Counted from the stretch's first letter, positions 1 through 6,815 are shown. The stretch is 25,492 nt of DNA from CAYRLZ01 sp964425275 (GCA_964425275.1 CAYRLZ010000002.1:1-25492); one strand, 5' to 3'. Notes: a model not told the origin generated them from the sequence alone. Numbers and translations are program-made.

Positions 1-890
1 GTAATGGAATTGCCATAGTCACCATCATTTCCGCCGTAATAGGTTGCCCAGAGTCGAACTCCGGCATTTTTGAACTTTAAGATAAAGGCATCATAATCTC
101 CGGCATTTGTTTTCTGAAAGTAGGCACCGCCACCCGGATTATAAACCGGAAAATAAGCTGAATAAGTCAGCCCTGTGACAAAGATGTTTCCCGAACCATC
201 GCTCGTAATGGAATAGCCAGCGTCATCACGATTTCCGCCGTAATAGGTTGCCCAGAGCCTTACTCCGGTATTTGTGAACTTTAAGATAAAGGCATCTTCA
301 GATCCGGCATTTCTTTTCTGAAAGTAGGCACCGCCACCCGGATTATAAACCGGAAAATTAGTTGACCAAGTCCACCCTGTGACAAAGATGTTTCCCGAAC
401 CATCGCTCGTAATGGAATAGCCTTCGTCATGATCATTTCCGCCGTAATAGGTTGCCCAGCGCCTTACTCCGGTATTTGTGAACTTTAAGATAAAGGCATT
501 TGTATATCCGACATCATTTGTCCCCTGAAAGTAGGCACCGCCACCCGGATTGTAAACCGGAAAATTAGTTGACCAAGTCTCCCCTGAGACAAAGATGCTT
601 CCCGAACCATCGGTCGTAATGGAACTGCCAAAGTCAAGATCATTTCCGCCGTAATAGGTTGCCCAGAGCCTTACTCCGGTATTTGTGAACTTTAAGATAA
701 AGGCATCTGCACCTCCGGCATTTGTTTTCTGAAAATAGGCACCGCCACCCGGATTGTAAACCGGAAAATTAGTTGAATAAGTCTCCCCTGTGACAAAGAT
801 GTTTCCCGAACCATCGGTCGTAATGGAAAAACCAAGGTCAGACTCATTTCCGCCGTAATAGGTTGCCCAGAGAAGGGATAAAGGAGGGTC
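1..890 (-). repeat. Near-identical 204-bp (68-codon) tandem coding repeats
   Basis: The box GTAATGGAA recurs at 1, 205, 409, 616 and 820, so the spacing is 204, 204, 207 and 204 bp. The 207-bp unit carries one extra codon. Units differ at only a few scattered bases, mainly around the codons after GGN and before AFILKF. The repeats are in frame in the SBBP protein and continue beyond the left edge. This is coding repetition, not CRISPR. Confidence 0.92.
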
Positions 891-1643
891 TATGACTAAT
901 TTCTCTCTCCTTGACCAGCCCTTAACATCAAAACCTAAAAAACCATTTTCCTCTTGATAAGAGATTTCAACCGGTCTTTTTCCCTCATAGCCAATAAGAC
1001 TCCCATCCCTTATCTCACCAATCGGGGTGGAAAGAAAAAGCCTCTTGCCGTCTTCTATCTTGTAATCAGCATATCTAACCTTAAATTTTATCGCACTAAT
1101 ATCCGCGTCCTTTGAGACCTCAAACTCGTGATGCCATTCCCCCTTCTCATACCTCCAGACCCAATCAATCTTCGGATAGACACCTCTTATCCGAACCCTT
1201 TTGTATCTTTTCACAAATAGAACACCATCCGGACATTGCGGTAGATAGTAGTTCGCATATCCCGGTAGTTCCTCCTCATAAGTAATTTGGGAGGCATCAA
1301 TCCTTGAGTTTATAAGTTCAAGGTCAATCCGGGCGTAATGGAGAAGACCGGTCGAAGATGGGAGGTCGGGCGATTTTAACATTAACCCCTCATCCGCATC
1401 CCTTTCTGGTTTGTAGATGACATAACTTACCCCTTTATCGGTAATGAAGATTCCGAGGTTTTTGTCCGAGGCGCGGAATCGGACATTACTAACCGGCTTT
1501 CCTTCAAAAGAGCCAACCTGACCAAGGTTTGCTTCAAAACCATGGCTTTTTTCTATCCAGGCTCTCACCACTTCATTCGGTATCTCTCCGGAGAGCCCGA
1601 GGATATAAAGAGCAATGACTAATCCAATGAGTCTTTTAACCAT
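1..1643 (-). CDS. Exported SBBP-repeat (beta-propeller) protein, 3' end outside window
   Basis: I translated this frame by hand; it is open from ATG at 1643 to the window edge (about 547 codons) with no stop. An AGAGG Shine-Dalgarno lies just upstream. Residues 1-20 form a signal peptide (MVKRLIGLVIALYILGLSGE). Residues about 25-240 match the kind of N-terminal domain that precedes SBBP repeats (motif GFEANLGQVG near residue 36). From about residue 250 the protein consists of repeats with the core LWATYYGGN, ITTDGSGNIFVTG and NFPVYNPGGGAYFQ, the hallmark of SBBP (seven-bladed propeller-like) repeats. It is probably exported to the surface or outside. Exact function is unknown; sorting signals would lie in the missing C-terminus. 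The family call is secure, the biological role is not. Confidence 0.85.
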   Translation of the reverse strand, partial: MVKRLIGLVIALYILGLSGEIPNEVVRAWIEKSHGFEANLGQVGSFEGKPVSNVRFRASDKNLGIFITDKGVSYVIYKPERDADEGLMLKSPDLPSSTGLLHYARIDLELINSRIDASQITYEEELPGYANYYLPQCPDGVLFVKRYKRVRIRGVYPKIDWVWRYEKGEWHHEFEVSKDADISAIKFKVRYADYKIEDGKRLFLSTPIGEIRDGSLIGYEGKRPVEISYQEENGFLGFDVKGWSRREKLVIDPPLSLLWATYYGGNESDLGFSITTDGSGNIFVTGETYSTNFPVYNPGGGAYFQKTNAGGADAFILKFTNTGVRLWATYYGGNDLDFGSSITTDGSGSIFVSGETWSTNFPVYNPGGGAYFQGTNDVGYTNAFILKFTNTGVRRWATYYGGNDHDEGYSITSDGSGNIFVTGWTWSTNFPVYNPGGGAYFQKRNAGSEDAFILKFTNTGVRLWATYYGGNRDDAGYSITSDGSGNIFVTGLTYSAYFPVYNPGGGAYFQKTNAGDYDAFILKFKNAGVRLWATYYGGNDGDYGNSI

Positions 1644-1663
1644 ATATACCTCTATTTCGCGGT

Positions 1664-1669
1664 ATTATA
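1664..1669 (-). promoter_or_regulatory. Possible -10 element of the SBBP-protein promoter
   Basis: Reading the minus strand, TATAAT sits 21 bp upstream of the ATG at 1643. No convincing -35 is visible 16-18 bp further upstream (best is CTTTAG). The -10 match is exact, but with no -35 this is only a candidate. Confidence 0.35.
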
Positions 1670-1829
1670 TCTTTTCCCTTCCCCCGCTAAAGGAAAGGGA
1701 GCGGGACAGAGACTAACTCCGGCCATCCAGAGTTCCAAGCCTAAAATCGTATTCCTTCCAAGATTTTTTTTATGGTTCATAAAGTCTTATAACAAATTTT
1801 TCCAAAATGTCAGCCATATAATGAAATAA

Positions 1830-2015
1830 TTGAGGAAAGGAATGTTTTTGGTATAGTAGAAATATGAAATATCCAAAAACCGTCATACTATCAAAATCTT
1901 CTTAAATTCCTTAGGCGGAGGCTTTCGTTTTAAGGCGGTGTTAGAAACCGAAAGAAATCGGGGAGTCAATCTTGAGGAAGTTCTTTTAGCCAATCTTCAC
2001 ACCCCAGGTAACTGA
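1830..2015 (+). other. Gene-free spacer with a weak promoter and an orphan open frame
   Basis: The 1644-2152 spacer has no recognised gene. It holds a fair rightward promoter, TTGAGG at 1830-1835 and TATAGT at 1852-1857 with a 16-bp spacer. An open frame follows from 1860 to TGA at 2013-2015. Its C-terminal part reads like real protein (NSLGGGFRFKAVLETERN, then RGVNLEEVLLANLHTPGN) but it has no ATG; GTG is the only usable start. The promoter-proximal ATG at 1864 opens only a 13-codon frame. It could be a gene remnant with a frameshift or a chance ORF. I do not recognise a family. Confidence 0.3.
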
Positions 2016-2060
2016 CCTATTCGGACAGGAAGGAGGATAGGAAACCGATGAATTACATAC

Positions 2061-2088
2061 TTGACAATAAGATAAAATATTGTATAAT
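2061..2088 (+). promoter_or_regulatory. Consensus sigma-70 promoter of the cold-shock gene
   Basis: TTGACA (2061-2066) and TATAAT (2083-2088) are both perfect matches with a 16-bp spacer. The expected start is near 2095, giving a leader of about 58 nt before the cold-shock ATG. The promoter lies inside the longer open frame that begins at ATG 2048, which argues against that upstream start being the main one. Confidence 0.85.
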
Positions 2089-2094
2089 AGATGT

Positions 2095-2133
2095 AGGCTT
2101 CGATTCGTTAACGGACGAATTAGTTTTAAGCCT
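2095..2133 (+). promoter_or_regulatory. Two-tier hairpin in the cold-shock mRNA leader
   Basis: An outer stem AGGCTT (2095-2100) pairs with AAGCCT (2128-2133). An inner stem ATTCGT (2103-2108) pairs with ACGAAT (2115-2120) around a 6-nt loop. The structure starts at the predicted first transcribed base and ends a few bases before the Shine-Dalgarno (AGGATGGTGA, 2137-2145). Leaders of cold-shock genes are known to fold and act in temperature control. Such a role here is inferred. Confidence 0.6.
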
Positions 2134-2152
2134 AAAGGATGGTGATTTATAT

Positions 2153-2362
2153 ATGATGTTTGGTAAGGTAAAATGGTTTGATACGAAGAAAGGCTTTGGT
2201 TTTATCGAAGCCGAAGACGGTAGTGGTGATGTTTTCGTTCATTATACGGATCTGAGCGGTAGTGGTTATAGAACTCTGGAAGAAGGTGAGAGGGTAAAAT
2301 TTGAAGTTGTGAATACCCCAAAAGGTCGGAAGGCAGAGAAGGTAGAAAGAGTTACGGAATAA
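2153..2362 (+). CDS. csp: Cold-shock protein (CspA family)
   Basis: This is a single cold-shock domain of about 69 residues that binds single-stranded RNA/DNA and acts as an RNA chaperone in the cytoplasm. It carries RNP1 (KGFGFIE) and RNP2 (DVFVHY), and starts with the family-typical FGKVKWFDTKKGFGFI. ATG codons at 2153 and 2156 both fit; an AGGATGGTGA ribosome site precedes them by 7 nt. The same frame is open back to ATG 2048, which has its own AGGAGG (2031-2036) at 11-nt spacing. However, the extra 35 residues overlap a perfect promoter and leader hairpin, so the short form is preferred. A longer isoform from an upstream promoter cannot be excluded. The stop is followed two codons later, in the same frame, by the TTG start of the next gene. 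Confidence 0.93.
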   Translation: MMFGKVKWFDTKKGFGFIEAEDGSGDVFVHYTDLSGSGYRTLEEGERVKFEVVNTPKGRKAEKVERVTE

Positions 2363-2368
2363 AAAGTC

Positions 2369-2830
2369 TTGCCGAAGAAGTTCCCCACTTTTCAAATCTC
2401 CGTTAGACTAAAAAAGGAGAGGCTTTTTGTTGATTATCAGGGAAAGGGAAAAAGGAAGTTTCTTTCTCTGCTCCAAAGATATCAGAAAGGAGAAGAGGTA
2501 GATTTTTCCTCCCTTTCCCTGGGCTTCTCCCTCTTAGAAGGTTTATCACTATTTTCCCGGAAGGTCTTAGAGAAGGTAAGAGAAATCCCTTATGGAAAAG
2601 TTGTTTCTTATGGTGAGATTGCCGAATGGATTGGTGACCGAAGAAAGGCGCGGGCGGTCGGTAATGCCCTAAGTAAAAATCCCTTGCCAATTCTTATTCC
2701 CTGTCACCGGGTAATAAGAGGAGATGGCCGGTTAGGTGGTTTCACTGCGGGTTGGAAGGTTAAAAAATGGCTCTTGGAAAAAGAAGGCATTGAAATAAAG
2801 GGTAAACGGGTTGTCCAGTGGAAAAAATAA
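2369..2830 (+). CDS. ogt: Methylated-DNA--protein-cysteine methyltransferase (O6-alkylguanine repair)
   Basis: This suicide DNA-repair protein transfers the alkyl group from O6-alkylguanine to its own cysteine. The active-site motif PCHRVI (residues 111-116, Cys112) is intact. The upstream helix-turn-helix part (EIPYGKVVSYGEIAEWIG, arginine-finger region RARAVGNAL) and the downstream GGFTAGWKVKKWLLEKEG are family-typical. At 153 residues it is near the usual 155-180, with a reduced N-terminal domain. The start is TTG at 2369, six bases after the cold-shock stop and in the same frame, without an obvious Shine-Dalgarno, so translation may be coupled. The 3' end overlaps the next gene by 13 bp, so the three genes form one operon. 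Confidence 0.93.
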   Translation: MPKKFPTFQISVRLKKERLFVDYQGKGKRKFLSLLQRYQKGEEVDFSSLSLGFSLLEGLSLFSRKVLEKVREIPYGKVVSYGEIAEWIGDRRKARAVGNALSKNPLPILIPCHRVIRGDGRLGGFTAGWKVKKWLLEKEGIEIKGKRVVQWKK

Positions 2831-3432
2831 TCCGGCTCGTCTTAGGACCGTTTATGACCAACACTTATCTCCTGATCGCTAATGATGAAGCAATGGTTAT
2901 TGACCCGGCATTTGAACCAGAAGAGATTTTGGCTATTCTAAGTAAGAACAACCGAGAATTAAAATATATAATAAATACCCATGGCCATATTGACCACACC
3001 CAGGCCGACTTCGTTTTGAAGGAAAGGACCGGGGCCAAGATTTTTATCCACGAATTAGACCTCCCCCTTATTGCTCAGCCGAATTCTTTTTCCGGATTGA
3101 TTGGTGAATCAACACCGATTTTTACGCCCGATGTCCTTTTAAGGGGAGGTGAGCGTATTCCGATTGGCCGATTTAATTTGGAGGTGATCCATACCCCAGG
3201 TCATACCGCGGGCAGTATTTCCTTAAAGGAGGAGGATTTTATTTTTACTGGTGATACCCTTTTTGTTGATTCAATCGGCCGGACCGATTTACCCGGTGGT
3301 TCCGAAAAACAGATTTTTGCCTCGCTGAAAAAACTTTCCGCCATCTTAAAGGATGAGACAATTATCTACCCCGGCCATGGCGCAGTGGCAAAATTTAAGA
3401 CGGTGAAAAGACAGAACCCTTTTCTCACTTGA
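2818..3432 (+). CDS. Metallo-beta-lactamase-fold hydrolase, glyoxalase II-like
   Basis: This 204-residue protein has the binuclear metal site of the hydroxyacylglutathione hydrolase-like branch: HGHIDH at residues 55-60 (His55, His57, Asp59, His60), His129 in HTPGHTAGS, Asp146 in FTGDTLF, and His187 in YPGHG. Such proteins hydrolyse thioesters or related substrates; the substrate cannot be told from sequence. It is shorter than classical GloB (about 250) and lacks the glutathione-binding C-terminal domain, so it is better called a YcbL/GloB-type hydrolase. The start is GTG at 2818, inside the end of ogt, giving a 13-bp overlap. The TTGACA of the pal promoter spans its stop codon. Confidence 0.9.
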   Translation: MEKIIRLVLGPFMTNTYLLIANDEAMVIDPAFEPEEILAILSKNNRELKYIINTHGHIDHTQADFVLKERTGAKIFIHELDLPLIAQPNSFSGLIGESTPIFTPDVLLRGGERIPIGRFNLEVIHTPGHTAGSISLKEEDFIFTGDTLFVDSIGRTDLPGGSEKQIFASLKKLSAILKDETIIYPGHGAVAKFKTVKRQNPFLT

Positions 3433-3457
3433 CATTTTATTAAATTTTTGTTAAAAT
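3429..3457 (+). promoter_or_regulatory. Promoter of pal
   Basis: TTGACA (3429-3434) and TAAAAT (3452-3457) are separated by 17 bp. The -35 overlaps the stop codon of the upstream hydrolase gene. The expected transcript start is near 3464, about 35 nt before the pal ATG, which has a strong GGGAGGAG ribosome site. Confidence 0.78.
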
Positions 3458-3498
3458 TCAAAGATGAAAATGAATAAAATAGATAAAAGGGAGGAGTT

Positions 3499-3978
3499 AT
3501 GGATAAAATAAATAAATACCTATCTTTATTCTTAGGTATTGTCTTTATCCTGACACTTATCGGCTGTCCAAAGAAGGTTGTGAAGAAAGAGGAAATCCTG
3601 CCACCCAGGGAAGAAGAAGTAGAAGAGCCAAGAGAGGTGATTAAGAAACCGGAACTCACCCTGGAAACTATTCACTTTGACTTTGATAAGTCGGATATCC
3701 GACCGGGAGATGCGGCAATTCTCAAAAGGAACGCTGAGGTTCTCAAAGAATATCCTGATGTCAAGGTTACAATTGAGGGACACTGCTGTCCGATTGGCAC
3801 TTCGGAATATAATATGGGTCTGGGCTGGCGCCGGGCGGAATCGGCCAAGAGTTATCTTATCAAACTGGGGATTGATGCCGCACGACTCAAGACCATCTCC
3901 TACGGTGAAGAGCGGTTAGTCACTCAGGAGGCTTCTGAATACTGGAAAAATAGAAGGTGTGAGTTCAAGGTTGAATAG
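3499..3978 (+). CDS. pal: Peptidoglycan-associated lipoprotein Pal (OmpA-like C-terminal domain)
   Basis: This 159-residue protein has an N-terminal lipoprotein signal with a lipobox ending LIGC (Cys23). A charged linker (about residues 25-52) leads into an OmpA/MotB peptidoglycan-binding domain (about 56-159: IHFDFDKSDIRPGD, then EYNMGLGWRRAESAKSYL, then ISYGEE). Pal tethers the outer membrane to the cell wall and works with TolB and TolQRA. One binding residue is unusual: the aspartate of the usual GHxD motif is Cys97 here (GHCC, residues 94-97), while the partner arginine (Arg112, RRA) is kept. The next genes are a CpoB-like lipoprotein and tolQRA, which supports the Pal call. The start has a strong GGGAGGAG site. 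Confidence 0.92.
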   Translation: MDKINKYLSLFLGIVFILTLIGCPKKVVKKEEILPPREEEVEEPREVIKKPELTLETIHFDFDKSDIRPGDAAILKRNAEVLKEYPDVKVTIEGHCCPIGTSEYNMGLGWRRAESAKSYLIKLGIDAARLKTISYGEERLVTQEASEYWKNRRCEFKVE

Positions 3979-4304
3979 CGGGTATTTAAGTTGCAGAGGT
4001 AGGTAGCCGCCGGGCGCGCCAGTGGATTAAGCGTCAGGATAGAAATCAAAAAAGAGGCGGCTGCCTACCTCCGGTAATTGAGTTGTAATAGGTAAGTTTT
4101 CCCAAAATATAATGGAACCACAGATTAAAACAAACCACAGATAAACCCAGATGTTCTGGACACTGGTGCCGCACTGCGAAGCAGGGACGAAGTCCAAGGC
4201 AAACACGGAATTAAAAACAAAAATAAGAATTTGTGGTTTTTAGGAAATACTAATCTGATTAGAGTTGAACCGGATGATTTTAACTCATTAAAATTCGGGC
4301 GCTA
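3979..4304. other. Intergenic spacer with long inverted repeat and repetitive-element boxes
   Basis: This 326-bp gap has no gene. It contains a 16-bp inverted repeat (arms 3996-4011 and 4056-4071, one mismatch). It also contains AATGGAACCACAGAT near 4110-4125 with a second CCACAGAT just after, and a small GC-rich hairpin with TGGAC (4157-4161) and GTCCA (4192-4196). The first repeat could terminate pal transcription but has no T-run. No promoter for the following gene is obvious, so cpoB-tolQRA may be read from pal. Confidence 0.6.
3996..4071. repeat. Long inverted repeat, first part of composite intergenic repeat (copy 1)
   Basis: GAGGTAGGTAGCCGCC at 3996-4011 pairs with GGCGGCTGCCTACCTC at 4056-4071, with a single G/T-type mismatch and a 44-nt interior. 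A related arrangement with GTAGCCG and a terminal AATGGAACCACAGAT box recurs at 17431-17530. Confidence 0.7.
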
Positions 4305-4979
4305 ATGAAACCGATTACTCTTTCAGTGGCTCTTAGTTTTCTCTTTCTCAGTTGTGGTTCTTATCATCGGGAATGGCTGCGCCGGGGGGCGGTTCTGGAT
4401 TCAATTAAACTCTCACTCCGAAAGATGGAACGGGAGCGGAAAAAGGAGATAACGGAATTGAAGGCCGATGTTGGTCTGCAACTGGAAAAGATTGAGGAAG
4501 AATTAAAAGCCCTTTCGGCAAAATTAGAAGACCTCTATCAAAAGGAAGGAAGAAGAATTGGGCCCTCGGTCCCCGAATCACTTCCGGCGGAATCGGAGTC
4601 TTCTTTATATCTTTCCGGTGAAGAACTCTATAATCAGGCTTATCTTGATTTTACTCGGGGGGAATACGACTTGGCAATTCAAGGCTTCCAGAGTTATCTA
4701 CGAAAGTTTTCTAATACCGAATTGTCCGATAATGCCCAGTATTGGATTGGTGAGTGTTATTATTCTAAGGGGGATTATATCCGGGCAATTGAGGAGTTCA
4801 AAAAGGTAGAGGCAAATTATCCCCAAGGGAATAAGGTGCCGGCGGCAATTTATAAGATTGGATTAACCAATTTGAAATTGGGACAAAAAAAGGAAGGAGA
4901 GAGTTATCTGAAAAGGGTGATAAAATTTTTCCCCAATTCCTTGGAGGCAGAGCGGGCAAAGGAAAAACTCCGGGAGTAA
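4305..4979 (+). CDS. cpoB: Tol-Pal accessory lipoprotein, YbgF/CpoB-like TPR protein
   Basis: This is a 224-residue exported protein. The N-terminus is a lipoprotein-type signal ending FLSC (Cys17), unlike classical CpoB, which is soluble. Residues about 35-80 are a Lys/Glu-rich coiled coil, as in the trimerisation region of YbgF/CpoB. Residues about 107-224 hold three tetratricopeptide repeats (EELYNQAYLDFTRGEYDLAI, then YWIGECYYSKGDYIRAIEEF, then IYKIGLTNLKLGQKKEGESY). CpoB links Tol function to cell-wall synthesis during division. Its position between pal and tolQ supports the assignment. The ATG at 4305 lacks a clear Shine-Dalgarno. A generic TPR lipoprotein (YfiO/BamD-like) is the alternative. 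Confidence 0.82.
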   Translation: MKPITLSVALSFLFLSCGSYHREWLRRGAVLDSIKLSLRKMERERKKEITELKADVGLQLEKIEEELKALSAKLEDLYQKEGRRIGPSVPESLPAESESSLYLSGEELYNQAYLDFTRGEYDLAIQGFQSYLRKFSNTELSDNAQYWIGECYYSKGDYIRAIEEFKKVEANYPQGNKVPAAIYKIGLTNLKLGQKKEGESYLKRVIKFFPNSLEAERAKEKLRE

Positions 4980-5073
4980 TTGTCATTTTGATTTTAGCGA
5001 TAAAAAGAAATAGCCATAAGAGAAAAACGAACAAAAGGGTGAAGAAAAACTCAACGGTCGGGGTAAATTTAAG

Positions 5074-5778
5074 ATGAATATAATACTCCAAGCCGGAATA
5101 TTTGCTAAGGTTGTAATTGTCATCCTCTTCTTTTTATCTCTCTTTTCCTGGGCGATAATTTTTCATAAACTGAGATTATTCCGGAAGATAAAACGAGAAA
5201 ACCAGCGGTTTCTTTCTTACTACAACCGAAGGACTTCTTTGCGGGATACGAAGGATGCCTGCGACCTATTCAAAAAATCGCCGCTGGCCAAGATTGCCAT
5301 GGAGGGAATTTACGAATGGGAATCTTTTCATCTAACCAATCCAAAATTAACTGACCATTCTCTGCCAGAGATGGCGGTTGAAGCCCGGCAAAAGAGTTGG
5401 GTGTTGGAATCAGTTCTGATTATGGCGCGGGATAAAATGGAACGGGTCATCAGAGAAGAGGAGCGGCGATATGAGAGGTATATCTCATTCTTGGCCACCA
5501 CCACCGCGGTCAGTCCATTTTTAGGACTCTTAGGAACGGTCTGGGGAATAACTCAATCTTTTACCCATATCCGGGGGCTACCCAATATAAATTTGCCAAT
5601 TATCGCTCCGGGCATTTCCGATGCCTTAATTACCACCGTGGCCGGACTTTTGGTAGCCGTGCCGGCACTGGCGGCTTATAATTATATCCTTTCCTTAATC
5701 CGTAATACTCTCGCTGACCTTGAGACTTTTTCCCAAGAACTGATTAGTGACTTCCGGCGCCAGTTTTTGACCTCATAA
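5074..5778 (+). CDS. tolQ: TolQ/ExbB-type proton channel subunit
   Basis: This 234-residue inner-membrane protein has three membrane spans: about residues 6-30, 138-160 and 183-206. The second and third carry the MotA/TolQ/ExbB signature, including SPFLGLLGTVWGI and GISDALITTVAGLLVAVPAL. With TolR it forms the proton-driven motor that energises the TolA-like protein across the periplasm. It lies 94 bp after cpoB and 7 bp before tolR, so the genes are one operon. Only a weak GGGG-type ribosome site precedes the ATG. ExbB cannot be excluded by sequence alone; the adjacent pal/cpoB favours TolQ. Confidence 0.9.
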   Translation: MNIILQAGIFAKVVIVILFFLSLFSWAIIFHKLRLFRKIKRENQRFLSYYNRRTSLRDTKDACDLFKKSPLAKIAMEGIYEWESFHLTNPKLTDHSLPEMAVEARQKSWVLESVLIMARDKMERVIREEERRYERYISFLATTTAVSPFLGLLGTVWGITQSFTHIRGLPNINLPIIAPGISDALITTVAGLLVAVPALAAYNYILSLIRNTLADLETFSQELISDFRRQFLTS

Positions 5779-5785
5779 AGAAGAA

Positions 5786-6196
5786 ATGCGGAATTCTTAC
5801 CGGGAGCGTCTCATCTTCGGTATCAACATCACCTCCCTGGCCGATATCTCTATAACCTTAATGATTATCTTTCTCATCGCTGGGGTAACCGCCAGTATCT
5901 CCCGAGCCGGCCTGGACATTAGACTGCCGACGACTTCTTATCTCCGGGATATAACGAAGGAAGGGGTAACGATAAGTGTGAAGAAGAGCGGTGAGATTTA
6001 TATTGAAGATACCCCAGTTACCGAGAGGAATTTCTCAACAATTCTTCTGAATTTTTTATCCCGCAAAGAGACAATTAACTGCTTTATAAAAGCCGAGCCC
6101 GAGGTTCCCTACGGCAAAATAATCTTTCTTTTAGGAAAGATTAAAGAATTAGGGGTAAAAGAAGTTGGACTCTTGACAACTTATAAGAAGGAATGA
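5786..6196 (+). CDS. tolR: TolR/ExbD-type motor subunit
   Basis: This 136-residue protein has one N-terminal membrane span (about residues 17-36). It contains the conserved motif NITSLADISITLMIIFLI, including the proton-path aspartate at residue 20. The periplasmic domain (about 40-136) includes VTISVKKSGEIYIEDTPV and FIKAEPEVPYGKI, typical of ExbD/TolR. It overlaps the next gene by 4 bp (ATGA), which indicates translational coupling. It should form the TolQ-TolR stator. Confidence 0.92.
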   Translation: MRNSYRERLIFGINITSLADISITLMIIFLIAGVTASISRAGLDIRLPTTSYLRDITKEGVTISVKKSGEIYIEDTPVTERNFSTILLNFLSRKETINCFIKAEPEVPYGKIIFLLGKIKELGVKEVGLLTTYKKE

Positions 6197-6765
6197 GAAG
6201 GGATTTTATCCTCTCCTTCTTTTTACATCTTTTCCTCCTCGCACCACTCTTTATCAGTAAGACCTCAAAAAAGCCGATTGAATATCCGACAGTCTTAACG
6301 GTGAATCTAATTCCCCGGATTGAAAGTTCAGTAGAATCTAAGGAAGAAGAAAAGATTGAAATGGTGAAGGAGGTTAAAAAGGTGGAGAAGGTAGAAAAAG
6401 TAGAGAAAAAGGAGGAGAGGAAGGTAGCCAAAAAAGAAGAGAAAAAATATGTCTATAAAGGGATGGGGATAACGACCGAAGGGGGAAGATATCCTTCTTA
6501 TTATTTAGAGGCGATAATTTCTAAGATTGGTGAAAATTGGTTTAATCCCTATCAGGGGCAGAATATTGTCCTGAAGACGACAATATTTTTTACGGTAAAA
6601 AAAGATGGAGAGATTATTGACCCAAAGATTGAAAAGAGTTCCGGGAGGGAAGATTTTGATAACTACTGCCTGCGAGCCGTTTTCCTCACGAAGAGACTAC
6701 CACCAATTCCAGCGGATATGAGATTTGATGAGTTGAAGATTCATTTAGAATTTGAGCATAAATAG
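6193..6765 (+). CDS. tolA: TolA/TonB-like energy transducer
   Basis: This 190-residue protein has an N-terminal membrane anchor (residues 6-22) and a strongly charged, repetitive Lys/Glu/Val stretch (about 47-85, units like EVKKVEKVEK) that spans the periplasm. A C-terminal TonB/TolA-type domain follows (about 100-188: AIISKIGENWFNPY, then FFTVKKDGEIIDPKIEKSSG). The domain architecture suits TolA as much as TonB. TolA is favoured because it is last in a pal-cpoB-tolQ-tolR operon. The linker is short compared with E. coli TolA. It overlaps tolR by 4 bp. Confidence 0.85.
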   Translation: MRRDFILSFFLHLFLLAPLFISKTSKKPIEYPTVLTVNLIPRIESSVESKEEEKIEMVKEVKKVEKVEKVEKKEERKVAKKEEKKYVYKGMGITTEGGRYPSYYLEAIISKIGENWFNPYQGQNIVLKTTIFFTVKKDGEIIDPKIEKSSGREDFDNYCLRAVFLTKRLPPIPADMRFDELKIHLEFEHK

Positions 6766-6788
6766 ATTTTGGGGATTAGTTTTAGTTG

Positions 6789-6815
6789 AAACCGGCGAAA
6801 TAACTACTGCCGTTT
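6789..6815. terminator. Candidate terminator between convergent operons
   Basis: AAACCGGC (6789-6796, one bulged C) can pair with GCCGTTT (6809-6815), giving about 7 bp followed by TTTT on the plus strand. It lies between the tolA stop and the end of the small leftward membrane-protein gene, whose last codons it overlaps. The stem is modest. Confidence 0.4.

Noticed and set aside
1..890. Regular repeats at about 204-bp spacing suggestive of a CRISPR-like or satellite array
   Set aside because: The repeats are in frame within a long open reading frame, translate to SBBP repeats and lack short unique spacers.
3366..3659. Leftward open frame across the pal promoter
   Set aside because: Antisense to the hydrolase end, pal promoter and pal signal peptide; no independent coding features.
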